From Paraburkholderia solitsugae (GTDB lineage Bacteria; Pseudomonadota; Gammaproteobacteria; Burkholderiales; Burkholderiaceae), in the NCBI RefSeq assembly GCF_013177695.1, contig NZ_WOEY01000164.1, forward strand, positions 1 through 37,368: a DNA stretch of 37,368 nucleotides, written 5' to 3'. The notes below the pieces were generated by a model. It saw only the letters and a program-made list of their open reading frames with translations, was not told the origin of the DNA and made no database searches. How positions within the stretch are numbered: position 1 is the first letter of the stretch; every line of letters starts with the position of its first letter. The position numbers and the translations under genes were made by a program. Of this stretch, positions 21,455 to 28,846 are shown piece by piece.

Positions 21455-22551
21455 TGACGGAACTCGGAAGTAAAACGACAGATTGACGCGCGGAGCCTGT
21501 TCTCAGGGTGGGCTCGGCCCATGATCGGAGGCTGAGCATGAGGCCGGGAATCGCCTCATCGGCGGAGCAAAGACTCAGAAAGCCTGCTGGCGGTGAGACG
21601 CCCACGCGAAATCTTACTGTAATCGGATGCGCCAAAGCGAATATCCGGATCGATGCAAATGTTGCCCCCGCGGTGCCCAGGCACGTAGGAAAAAACCACG
21701 TTCCCTGCGAAGTCATGTACCAAAACACAGCGATTCAATGTCGCGCAAGCTCAACTGAAACCGAAAGTATCAGCCAACGGCACAACTAATCACGATCGCC
21801 GGAAAGCGATGCCCGTGATAAAGCGGTTTAGAATTATTCACCTCCTGAGTCTACGCGACCGCCCTCGCATCGTGACAAAGCCTAAGGAACAGATGGGGTC
21901 GGTGCCCGCCCGCGGCGCGGATGAAGACCCGCCGCGGGCCGTTGTAGTGACTGTGATGCAGATGGGATCCGTGCCAGCGACACGCGACCACAAAACGGCG
22001 CAATGCGGTTCTGGCCGGAGACTGGCCGCCCGTCCTTGCTCCGCCAGAACCGGGCCCGCGACATACGCGCCGCTTTTTTGTACCAATCACCCCTGGCGAC
22101 TCCACCTATCAGGGTTGCGTTTAATGGCGCATCGGCGCGGTAAAAATCCGCGTTATCGCGGCAATGATCCGACGACATGTTTTGCCGCTATGATCCGACG
22201 ACTCAGACCTGCCTCCTCGCATCCACGAAGGCCGCAGATGGTTTAGAAGGGTTGTCCGATGCCTACGATCATCCACAGGAATCTGAGTGCGCCACCGTGC
22301 GTTGCAGGCAGGCGTCGAACGAGCCTAAACTGTGCCCGTTCGAAACAGTCGTTATGACGGCGTCTCCGCTGTTCGTCACACGCCGGAGAGAATGTCCACG
22401 AACAGTCATCGACATGTTGCTGCCGTGCCAGCTTGCGCACGCGTTCCTTATAATGAAGTGCCGATTCGTCGATTGTCTGGGGCCACTCTGCCGCTGTTTT
22501 CCTGAGCCACGCCCTCGCAGCAACGGGCAGCACTGATACCTTGAAAGTAGG
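21455..22551. other. long gene-poor stretch with a hairpin and a doubtful small ORF
   Basis: No firm gene is present in about 1.1 kb. At 21908-21939 the arms GCCCGCGGCG and CGCCGCGGGC form a perfect 10-bp stem around a 12-base loop. On either side lie two similar units (GATGGGGTCGGTGCC at 21893 and GATGGGATCCGTGCC at about 21962), suggestive of a small repetitive element. A minus-strand frame with a GTG start at 22533 and end at 22243 (96 residues, MLPVAARAWLRKTAAEW) has normal composition but only a weak ribosome site; I give it about 0.3. A 60-residue minus-strand frame at 21556-21738 is also doubtful. Confidence 0.35.
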
Positions 22552-22989
22552 ATGCTGAATCCCATTTTACCTTTTGTGAATCAGCGTATCCGTCCTCCCT
22601 TGCTACCTGAATGGCCCTTTCCGCCTAGTCGCGATGTCGCTGGTCGCACCTTCGGCTACCTTGTCGCGCTTCAATATCGCGGCGCCGATATGTGGCTCTG
22701 GAGCTGCCGTTGCGGTGGCCACGTGATTGTCGAACTAGATGCAGTGGAAGGCGGCAGAACGCGGGACTGCGGCTGCCGTGAGCAGCGTCGTGTGTGGCGA
22801 TCCCGCCCGGGCTCACCCGCGCTGCGGGGCGGGGAGGTGTTTGGCCTGTTGACGACCGATCGGTACACTGGCAATGGTTTGTGGGTTTGCCGGTGCGACT
22901 GCGGCGGTGAGGTGGCAGTGAGCGCCGGGCGCCTGCGGCTGGGCAAGGCGCGTTCGTGCGGCCGCTGCTTCGGCGCTTCGACCGAGTGA
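22552..22989 (+). CDS. Cys-rich protein with two zinc-ribbon-like repeats
   Basis: The protein has 145 residues and contains a tandem duplication. The first unit (about 34-78) reads FGYLVAL, WLWSCRCGGHVIVELDAV and RTRDCGC. The second (about 97-140) reads FGLLTTD, LWVCRCDCGGEVAVSAGRL and ARSCGRC. Each unit has a CxC(x)GG knuckle and a CGxC or CGC knuckle that could hold one zinc ion. The pattern is known from small phage and mobile-element proteins, where it is thought to bind nucleic acid. The ATG at 22552 abuts AAAGTAGG; a later start is possible. No neighbour suggests a job. Confidence 0.7.
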   Translation: MLNPILPFVNQRIRPPLLPEWPFPPSRDVAGRTFGYLVALQYRGADMWLWSCRCGGHVIVELDAVEGGRTRDCGCREQRRVWRSRPGSPALRGGEVFGLLTTDRYTGNGLWVCRCDCGGEVAVSAGRLRLGKARSCGRCFGASTE

Positions 22990-23253
22990 CTGGCACAGTC
23001 TGTTCGGTTTGGTCATGGCATGCACGGCCCGTTCATTCGACGCTCAACATGATGTATGGCGGCTCGGAAACGTGAACGAAGTTCTTAGGAAGCTGACGCC
23101 GGTGTCAAGGCATTAAACCCGGCGAGTTAGCTCTCTCGCCATTCCCAATACGACCCACCTCGGCCGTTCAGTCACAAATTCCGGCCGTCCGGTTCTGGGT
23201 GAGTAGATGACGTTCGCCTTAGGGAGTAGGAGCAGGGTCAAACTGCCAGAGCC

Positions 23254-23748
23254 CTATACAAGCATCCCATTGATTAGCGCAAGCAGCGGCGCGTGCGTGC
23301 CTCCCTTCCGGCAATAGCCATCAAAGTGACGCACCGGGCCGCTTGCGACAAAGTCGTCCTTATCCAATGCTGTGAATGCGATGATGCCAGCGTCACAGGT
23401 CGAACGAATACGCCGGAGCACTCGTGCCACCGCGAAGCCGTCGTGTTCCGGCATATTTACGTCTACGATGAACACGTGGGGTTGCCAAAAGGTAAGCCTT
23501 TGGAGCGCCTCTACGCCACTCAGCGCATAGTGCGTCTCCAGCCCAATAGCCACCAGAGAGGCTACCAGAGCTTCCGCGATAGGCAGGCTATTGTCAATGA
23601 CAAGGATTCGGGCTCGCTGTCCCAGAAGCGCAATCTGCCGCAGCGTGACGCCCGAGAGGCTCGATAGCGAATGCGATTGCGCGGTGGTAGCCGGTATCTG
23701 CGATGCTCTGCAGGCTGCCCACTCCGTAGGAACTCCGCTGATTGCCAC
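23254..23748 (-). CDS. single-domain response regulator, translationally coupled to the Crp/Fnr gene
   Basis: The protein has 164 residues if it starts at the GTG of 23748, which overlaps the TAG stop of the upstream gene (TAGTG) and has GGAGG 5 bp before it. The receiver domain spans about 46-160: RILVIDN with Asp52, VFIVDVNMPEHDG with the phosphoacceptor Asp96, FTALD with Thr127 and CRKGG with Lys148. The N-terminal 40 residues are unstructured in appearance. No output domain or kinase is encoded nearby. It presumably acts by binding a partner, and the linked Crp/Fnr protein is the obvious candidate. Confidence 0.88.
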   Translation of the reverse strand: MAISGVPTEWAACRASQIPATTAQSHSLSSLSGVTLRQIALLGQRARILVIDNSLPIAEALVASLVAIGLETHYALSGVEALQRLTFWQPHVFIVDVNMPEHDGFAVARVLRRIRSTCDAGIIAFTALDKDDFVASGPVRHFDGYCRKGGTHAPLLALINGMLV

Positions 23749-24467
23749 TAAGCCTCCGTCGAATCGGCTAACAGTCGGTCGTATTCCCGCTTCACTACGC
23801 CATAGCACTCGCACGCATGGTCTTCGAGCCAGGCCCTATCCAGCACCTCAATATAACCATCGTCTTTCCGGATCACCTCGTCGCCCTGCAATTGCGCGAG
23901 GGCTTTGCTCATGCTGGCGCCTCGCACGCAAAGCGCGTCGGCCAGCAGTTCTGATGCTACCTTTGGTTCCTTCGGCGGGAGGCGGTCGATACCGAGCAGT
24001 AGCCACCGGGACAGGCGCTGGTCTGTCGAATGATATTCGTTGCAAACGACCGTCTGGGCAATCTGCGCAAACAGCGCCAGGGTATAACGTAGCAACAGCC
24101 GCTGCATCATGCCTGCCTGACGAAACTCTTCCATCAGGATCCTTGCGCTCAGTCGGTACGCCGCGCCCGGGCTTCGCACGACAGATGTATTTGTAGCTTC
24201 TTCGTCACCCATAAAAAGCTCGGTGCCAACCACGCCATCGTTGCCGACGACTGCAATGTCCACGGATTCGCGATCCGGCGTCGCTTGCCGTAACGATATT
24301 ATTGACGTCGTCGGAAAATAAACGTAGTCGAGATGTTCGCCGGTCCTGTGCACGATCAACCCCGGCGCCATCTCGACCCGCTCCAGACGCGTTTTCAGGC
24401 GCATAAATTCCATTCTGGGAAGAAGACCCAGCAGTCGATTCTCTGTGCGGCGAAGATCATTTTCCAT
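23748..24467 (-). CDS. Crp/Fnr-family transcriptional regulator
   Basis: The protein has 239 residues. The cNMP-like sensor domain (about 20-140) includes PGLIVHRTGEHLDYVYFPTTSIISL and VGNDGVVGTELFMGDEE. The C-terminal helix-turn-helix lies around LLADALCVRGASMSKALAQLQGDEVIRKDDGYIEVLD. The four N-terminal Cys of FNR are absent, so it is not an iron-sulfur oxygen sensor. The GVVGTELF stretch instead of GELAL in the phosphate-binding cassette suggests it does not bind cAMP in the usual way. This type is common in Burkholderiales and rhizobia. It is co-transcribed with the receiver protein. Confidence 0.9.
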   Translation of the reverse strand: MENDLRRTENRLLGLLPRMEFMRLKTRLERVEMAPGLIVHRTGEHLDYVYFPTTSIISLRQATPDRESVDIAVVGNDGVVGTELFMGDEEATNTSVVRSPGAAYRLSARILMEEFRQAGMMQRLLLRYTLALFAQIAQTVVCNEYHSTDQRLSRWLLLGIDRLPPKEPKVASELLADALCVRGASMSKALAQLQGDEVIRKDDGYIEVLDRAWLEDHACECYGVVKREYDRLLADSTEA

Positions 24468-24861
24468 GCGCCACTCCTCGTCAGCCGGTCAAAAGCCGTG
24501 GACACTCGGCCCAGAGAAAATGACACCTGAATCGCGGATCTACCGGCGGATGCGGCAGAGCCTCTCACATCAGGCGGAAGAAGTCGGTACGGTACCGGTC
24601 AAACGTCAGTCCGTTCGATACACGAGCCGCTACTCGCGACGCTTTGGTGTTAAATGATCCATGACAGTCCATTGGCTGAGCAGGAGCCGACGTTCGACGC
24701 GCGCGGACGACCGGCCATAGATGGCCGAACTCGGCGTTGCTGAACTCCCGTGGCCCGCTTCATGGGCGGCCCTTTATATTCGCCCGCATTGTGCGCGATA
24801 CACTCCTCTCTGCGTATGGTGCTTCGTCCTATGGATTGATCAAACATTCTGCGAGGGGACA
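24468..24861. other. divergent promoter region
   Basis: This 394-bp interval separates the minus-strand crp-like gene from the plus-strand small gene at 24862. I see no gene in it and no clear repeated operator. Confidence 0.4.
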
Positions 24862-25104
24862 ATGACATCAGACTTTGAGTCGACGGTCATACCAGGTGGG
24901 GAGTCGGCCGGGCTATTCGACGCCGCTTGCAATCACGTGCGAAACATGACACGCGCGCGCTGCGCAGTCGTGATCGTCATCGGCGGCGAATCGGGATCAG
25001 GGTATTCCGTGGTGGGCCCACTTGAGGCACAGGTGCTTTTGCCAGACATCTTGCATAAGATCGCAGATAACTTGCACGGGCAGCTCTCGAAAAAGCTGCA
25101 GTAA
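24862..25104 (+). CDS. small hypothetical protein
   Basis: The protein has 80 residues. The start at 24862 is preferred to the longer frame from 24721 because GAGGGG lies just before it and the upstream residues have an odd composition. It is soluble, with a helical first half (ESAGLFDAACNHVRNMTRARC), a hydrophobic strand (AVVIVIGGESGSGYSVVG) and a helical end (LLPDILHKIADNLHGQLSKKL). It resembles short conserved Burkholderia proteins of unknown function. It lies opposite the Crp/Fnr pair. Confidence 0.65.
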   Translation: MTSDFESTVIPGGESAGLFDAACNHVRNMTRARCAVVIVIGGESGSGYSVVGPLEAQVLLPDILHKIADNLHGQLSKKLQ

Positions 25105-25549
25105 CTTGCCGGACGTCTTGCTCCACGCGTCAAACTCAGGCGGCATATCATGAATGGCTGGCAAATTTAAGCAGCGGCCGTTCCTCTTCCGGCCGCGACA
25201 GTCGGTTCATGGCGGGCTTCGGTCCATCGCGGGTTTGGCATTGTAGTTTTGGGGGGCGCTTGGCGGGGGTGCAGCTCAGACGGTTTGGCTGAGATTAAAC
25301 TGCCCTAGGCTCAGTTCCAGGACCTGTTTGAATGGGCATTTTTTTGCTGCCATTGATAGCAGGAACCAACGTCGGGACCGCGCACGATCTACACCAGTAT
25401 CAACGATCCGAGATGGACGGTTGTGCTATTTCTGTGGGCGCGGAAGCCCCGCGAAATTTTGACTGGGATAGGAGGTTTAGCGAGTACGACCGGACGAATC
25501 CATGCTTTGTCTTTTCGAATCCTGAATAGCCTGAGTATCGGAGGTAATC
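25105..25549. other. gene-poor interval
   Basis: No firm gene is present. A 65-residue frame at 25332-25529 (MGIFLLPLIAGTNVGTAHDL) ends 20 bp before the next gene but has no ribosome site. CTCAG (25276-25280) and CTGAG (25289-25293) form a minor dyad near a G-rich run, with no clear function. Confidence 0.35.
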
Positions 25550-25837
25550 ATGAAATGCGGGTACCGTGGATGGATCATCGACGCGACTCCGGATTTCTCC
25601 CTTGGGAAATTCTTCGCACACGCGCGACTGGTCCGAGTTTCGAGTGATGATGACGTTGAGGGTGAGATGCACATCGAGCGTGATCTTTCCTACTTCGACA
25701 CCGAGGACGAGGCGATCGAGGTTGCACAACAATGGGCGTTTGCATGGATCTGCGAGCGCGAAGGCAACGTCGAAAGTACGCAGGCTGGGACGCCCGCGTC
25801 CCGGAGCCGCGTTCCAGCCGAAACCGGGTCGAGATGA
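25550..25837 (+). CDS. small acidic hypothetical protein
   Basis: The protein has 95 residues behind a good ribosome site (GGAGGTAATC). The core reads YRGWIIDATPDFSLGKFFAHARLVRVSSDDDVEGEMHIERDLSYFDTEDEAIEVAQQWAFAWI. The pattern of strands followed by an acidic helix and a Trp-containing end is typical of a small conserved Burkholderia family of unknown function. The last 25 residues are low-complexity. A strong terminator lies about 190 bp downstream at 26031. Confidence 0.7.
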   Translation: MKCGYRGWIIDATPDFSLGKFFAHARLVRVSSDDDVEGEMHIERDLSYFDTEDEAIEVAQQWAFAWICEREGNVESTQAGTPASRSRVPAETGSR

Positions 25838-26030
25838 GATGCCGGATGTGCGACTCTGTGTTGTTTTTTACGACCGCTTCGCCATCCAGATATAACGTCA
25901 GGTTCGCCCAGCAGGCCTTGGCGAGGAGACGAAAATCATCACACGAGATACCCGATTTGCATCCGCTGCGAGCCTGGATACGCTAAGGCAACACGACAGC
26001 GTTCCTAACGTTCGGCGTGTGTGTTTGTTC

Positions 26031-26056
26031 GCCGCAGCATTGCCTGCGGCTTTTTT
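26031..26056 (+). terminator. rho-independent terminator
   Basis: GCCGCAG (26031-26037) pairs perfectly with CTGCGGC (26044-26050) around a 6-base loop, followed by six T. It ends plus-strand transcription from the small-gene region and stops it before the convergent minus-strand gene at 26100. The 190 bp between the last CDS and this hairpin could include a 3'UTR-derived small RNA. Confidence 0.85.
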
Positions 26057-26099
26057 AGCCTGAACTCAGTTCGGGCAACGTGACCTCGGTTTGGCGGTC

Positions 26100-26450
26100 C
26101 TAACCCTCTTTCAACTCGTCTTCGCAGACCGAATAGATCTGACCAACGAACGGCGACCGGTAATCCATACGCCAGCCATCGGTAAACAGTTGCGCAAGCG
26201 AATCCGAATCTGCGAATCCTGGCAACCCGGCAAAGTCCAGCGCTACGTTTTTCGATAATGCGCCAAGATACAGGCGGTCCTGCCAGTTAGCTTGAGCACC
26301 ATTGCCCTTGAGCCAAATATCTAGCAACTCCACAACATGGTCGGTTCGCAACCAACCGCCTGTTCGCGCTCGCGCAACCAGCTGCCCCACCGCCAGATAG
26401 CAGAGCAGCTCAGCACGCGCTTCGTCGTCAAGATTACCTGAATCGTCCAT
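26100..26450 (-). CDS. hypothetical protein encoded with the tandem HTH protein
   Basis: The protein has 116 residues and is acidic and soluble, without signal peptide or membrane segment. Segments are helical in appearance (DEARAELLCYLAVGQLVARA, TDHVVELLDIWLKG, LAQLFTDGWRMDY). I do not recognise it. It starts 24 bp after the stop codon of the tandem HTH gene on the same strand, so the two are probably co-transcribed. The association suggests it may partner or modulate that DNA-binding protein. Confidence 0.6.
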   Translation of the reverse strand: MDDSGNLDDEARAELLCYLAVGQLVARARTGGWLRTDHVVELLDIWLKGNGAQANWQDRLYLGALSKNVALDFAGLPGFADSDSLAQLFTDGWRMDYRSPFVGQIYSVCEDELKEG

Positions 26451-26474
26451 CTGTCGCTTAATGCCCTGAATTGA

Positions 26475-27524
26475 TCAGCTACGGCGTCTTGTGAGCAGGT
26501 CCGCCACTCCGGCGCGGGCGGCAATTTCCCAGATATATCCGCGAGAATAATCGACGCCTACCCGCTGATGAAGCACGGTACGCAAACGTGCGTTGGTCCA
26601 GTGATCAGACTCTATGCCGTGCGCTCGAGGCGATTGCCTGAGCGTTGCGGCAACCCATGCCAGCGTTTCATCATTCATCGCGGAAGGCTTCTTGTCCGTG
26701 CGCTGTTTCGGCGATCGCATCCGGTGATCCATTCCAAGCTTCTCGACGACGGTTCTTACGTGTCCAGCGGAATGGTAAACGCCAAACTTTTCCTTGATCA
26801 GCTTCTGAACATCCCCGTTTCGCCAGAGTTCGGTTTCGTAGCCGTGAGCCATGGGGCTACCCTCCAATGTCACCCGCAACCACTCAAGGGCTTCGGGGCC
26901 AAGCGTAGCCTTGCGCCCCGATGACTTGATCTGTTCAACGGCCTCAATGCCATCAGCAACTACCATTGATCTGTATTTTGTAACGGTGCGCACGCTGATG
27001 TTGAGCGCTTTCGAGACGTGCTCGACACTGTCCCCGTCCAGCAACATTTTCGCGGCAATCTTTCGGCGGGCGGCATAGACGTCGCTCTGCGATTTCTCAG
27101 CAGTAGCCGGTGACGCTTTTTCTGACGTTGAATAGGTGAGGCGGTATGCAAGGCCATAGCCCCGAACAAGGTAGCCAACGTGCGAAGCTGAAAACCGGAT
27201 GCCGAAACGCCGAAAGATCAATTCGCGCAGTTGGCTTATCGTCCAGGTCGGTCCTGGATAGCCGTGAAGTTCAGGTGAGTGCTTGATCGCGCTAACGAGC
27301 CAGCTTTGCGAAGCATCATCCAGTCGGGAGGGACCACCGTGGATGCGAAGGCGAATAAGGGCGTCGGCTCCGCCCCGTTCAACCAGATCCTTGTACTTGC
27401 TCACGGTCGGAAGACTTAGTCGAGCCTTCCTGGACACTTCGCTAATACCGTCACCGTTCAACAGAAGCCTGGCGGCAAGAGCCCTACGTTCTGCGAGAGG
27501 AATATCGTCTATCGGTTCACCCAT
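26475..27524 (-). CDS. DNA-binding protein with tandem IS630-type HTH/winged-helix units, no nuclease domain
   Basis: The protein has 349 residues. Unit 1 (about 12-130) has an HTH (ISEVSRKARLSLPTVSKYKDL) and a winged-helix part (SPELHGYPGPTWTISQLREL, RRFGIRFSASHVGYLVRGYGL). Unit 2 (about 152-270) repeats both (VEHVSKALNISVRTVTKYRSM; SPMAHGYETELWRNGDVQKL, KFGVYHSAGHVRTVVEKLGM). Unit 3 (about 284-345) has only the winged-helix part (SPRAHGIESDHWTNARLRTV, RVGVDYSRGYIWEIAARAGV). These units match the N-terminal DNA-binding part of IS630/Tc1-type transposases, yet no DDE nuclease follows. It is therefore likely a domesticated regulator or structural DNA-binding protein rather than a transposase. 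Confidence 0.85.
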   Translation of the reverse strand: MGEPIDDIPLAERRALAARLLLNGDGISEVSRKARLSLPTVSKYKDLVERGGADALIRLRIHGGPSRLDDASQSWLVSAIKHSPELHGYPGPTWTISQLRELIFRRFGIRFSASHVGYLVRGYGLAYRLTYSTSEKASPATAEKSQSDVYAARRKIAAKMLLDGDSVEHVSKALNISVRTVTKYRSMVVADGIEAVEQIKSSGRKATLGPEALEWLRVTLEGSPMAHGYETELWRNGDVQKLIKEKFGVYHSAGHVRTVVEKLGMDHRMRSPKQRTDKKPSAMNDETLAWVAATLRQSPRAHGIESDHWTNARLRTVLHQRVGVDYSRGYIWEIAARAGVADLLTRRRS

Positions 27525-27951
27525 CGTCCTGCGCGCAAATGAATTGGTTGTTGTGTCGTATTGTGGTCTCCGTATTTATACACGATCCAATACAAGTTTC
27601 GCGCTGGGCGACTTGAGAGCCTGACAGCTAGATATGCACTCGAAAGCCTGTCGAAATACAACAGAAAGCACGGCGTTGGACCAACTGCGCAGCAAACCCA
27701 TCTTATCGCTGGATTTTTTGAATGGCTGTTTGCCGAATGCCTTTGGGTCGCTCGATATCTTTAGGCGGGAGCCTGTTCGTGGCTGGACGGAGCCCGATGC
27801 GATAGGCTCCTGACAACCCACTACAGCCGATCCCGCCACTTTCGATTTCGTCCGCTTCAACACTAACAAGTGACATTCGAAACCGGAGGACGACAAATCA
27901 AAACGGCTCCGTACGTGCCGTTGGGAGATCGGCAAAATCAGCCGGCTCACA
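27525..27951. other. intergenic region without recognisable gene
   Basis: The stretch separates two minus-strand genes (27524 start, 27952 end). A minus-strand frame (27576-27998) is open but lacks a ribosome site and has Ser/Arg-rich, unconvincing composition. I see no operator or terminator. Confidence 0.35.
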
Positions 27952-28647
27952 TCAGCCGTTCGGATGGTTGTCCGAGCGGTGAGCGATAGCGAGCGCATCT
28001 AGTCCTGCCATCACGAAGCGCACAAAGTCTTCTGCAAGCGCGTCCTTGTCCTTCATGACAGCGGGCAAAAGGGCAGCCTGCATCTGCTTTGGCGCGACGA
28101 TCATCGCGACGCAGGGGAGCACAACAAACATCACGGCGCGCTGTACCGCCGGAGCTTTCGGGTTTAGCCCCAGCACTTCGCCGATCAGTCCAAGCAGGAA
28201 TGCAGCTTTCGGTCGCACGGCCTTCTCGATAAGCGCCGGAATGGCGGTCGACGGCGAGAGCATTTCGCGCAACATAACCATGAAACCCCAAGGTAGGCCA
28301 GTGTTCGTTGAAAGACCGACGAATCGCGAAAGCACAGCGTGAAGTTTTTCCCGTGAATCGGCCAGTCCGGCTGTGAGTGCCGCGAGTTCGTCGAGGCCTA
28401 CAACCTGGCGATGAGCCTCAACGAGTGCGGCCTCATAGAGTGCCTCCCTGCTGCCGAAGTGGTAGTTGACCGATGCCATCGGCGTGCCTGCACGCTCGCA
28501 AATTTCCTTGCTGGTGGCATCTGCGAAACCGCGTTCCGCGAACACCTGCCCTGCGGTATCGAGCAGATGCTGACGTGTCGCCGCGCCGTCGGGGCGCGAG
28601 GCCCGCTTTGGCTGTGTCGCGGCTGTCTTTTTGATGGTTGTCAACAT
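27952..28647 (-). CDS. TetR-family transcriptional regulator
   Basis: The protein has 231 residues. The TetR HTH is clear: ATRQHLLDTAGQVFAERGFADATSKEICERAGTPMASVNYHFGSREALYEAALVEAH. The C-terminal ligand domain is of the YbiH/CerR-like type (LREMLSPSTAIPALIEKAVRPKAAFLLGLIGEVLGL). It is divergent from the hydrolase/FUSC operon, with an 18-bp palindrome between them (28681-28698), the classic arrangement for a local repressor. The inducer may be a substrate of the hydrolase or transporter. Confidence 0.92.
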   Translation of the reverse strand: MLTTIKKTAATQPKRASRPDGAATRQHLLDTAGQVFAERGFADATSKEICERAGTPMASVNYHFGSREALYEAALVEAHRQVVGLDELAALTAGLADSREKLHAVLSRFVGLSTNTGLPWGFMVMLREMLSPSTAIPALIEKAVRPKAAFLLGLIGEVLGLNPKAPAVQRAVMFVVLPCVAMIVAPKQMQAALLPAVMKDKDALAEDFVRFVMAGLDALAIAHRSDNHPNG

Positions 28648-28680
28648 GGTGGACGCAATAGACTCGCAAAAAAATAGTTT

Positions 28681-28698
28681 GAATTTGAATTCAAATTC
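28681..28698. promoter_or_regulatory. 18-bp palindrome, likely TetR operator
   Basis: GAATTTGAATTCAAATTC is a perfect palindrome, with further near-symmetric flanks (ATAGT at 28674 and ACTAT at 28703). It lies 33 bp upstream of the tetR start and 149 bp upstream of the hydrolase start, suited to control both directions. Confidence 0.8.
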
Positions 28699-28846
28699 GC
28701 ATACTATCCATTCTACTTCATCGGCGTCCGGACCGCGAACGGACGCGCCAGCACGAACTGCTGCAACGCCGAAGCAATCGGGTTGTCCTCGCGGAGATCA
28801 CGAATCCAGGCCGCATCGATCCGGCCTGTTGAACGATGGAGAAACC

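Noticed and set aside
28631..28846. N-terminal extension of the CocE/NonD hydrolase to the first ATG
   Set aside because: The extra 72 residues would run across the palindromic operator and the divergent tetR start, and they have no ribosome site. The ATG at 28847 has one and gives the normal family length.
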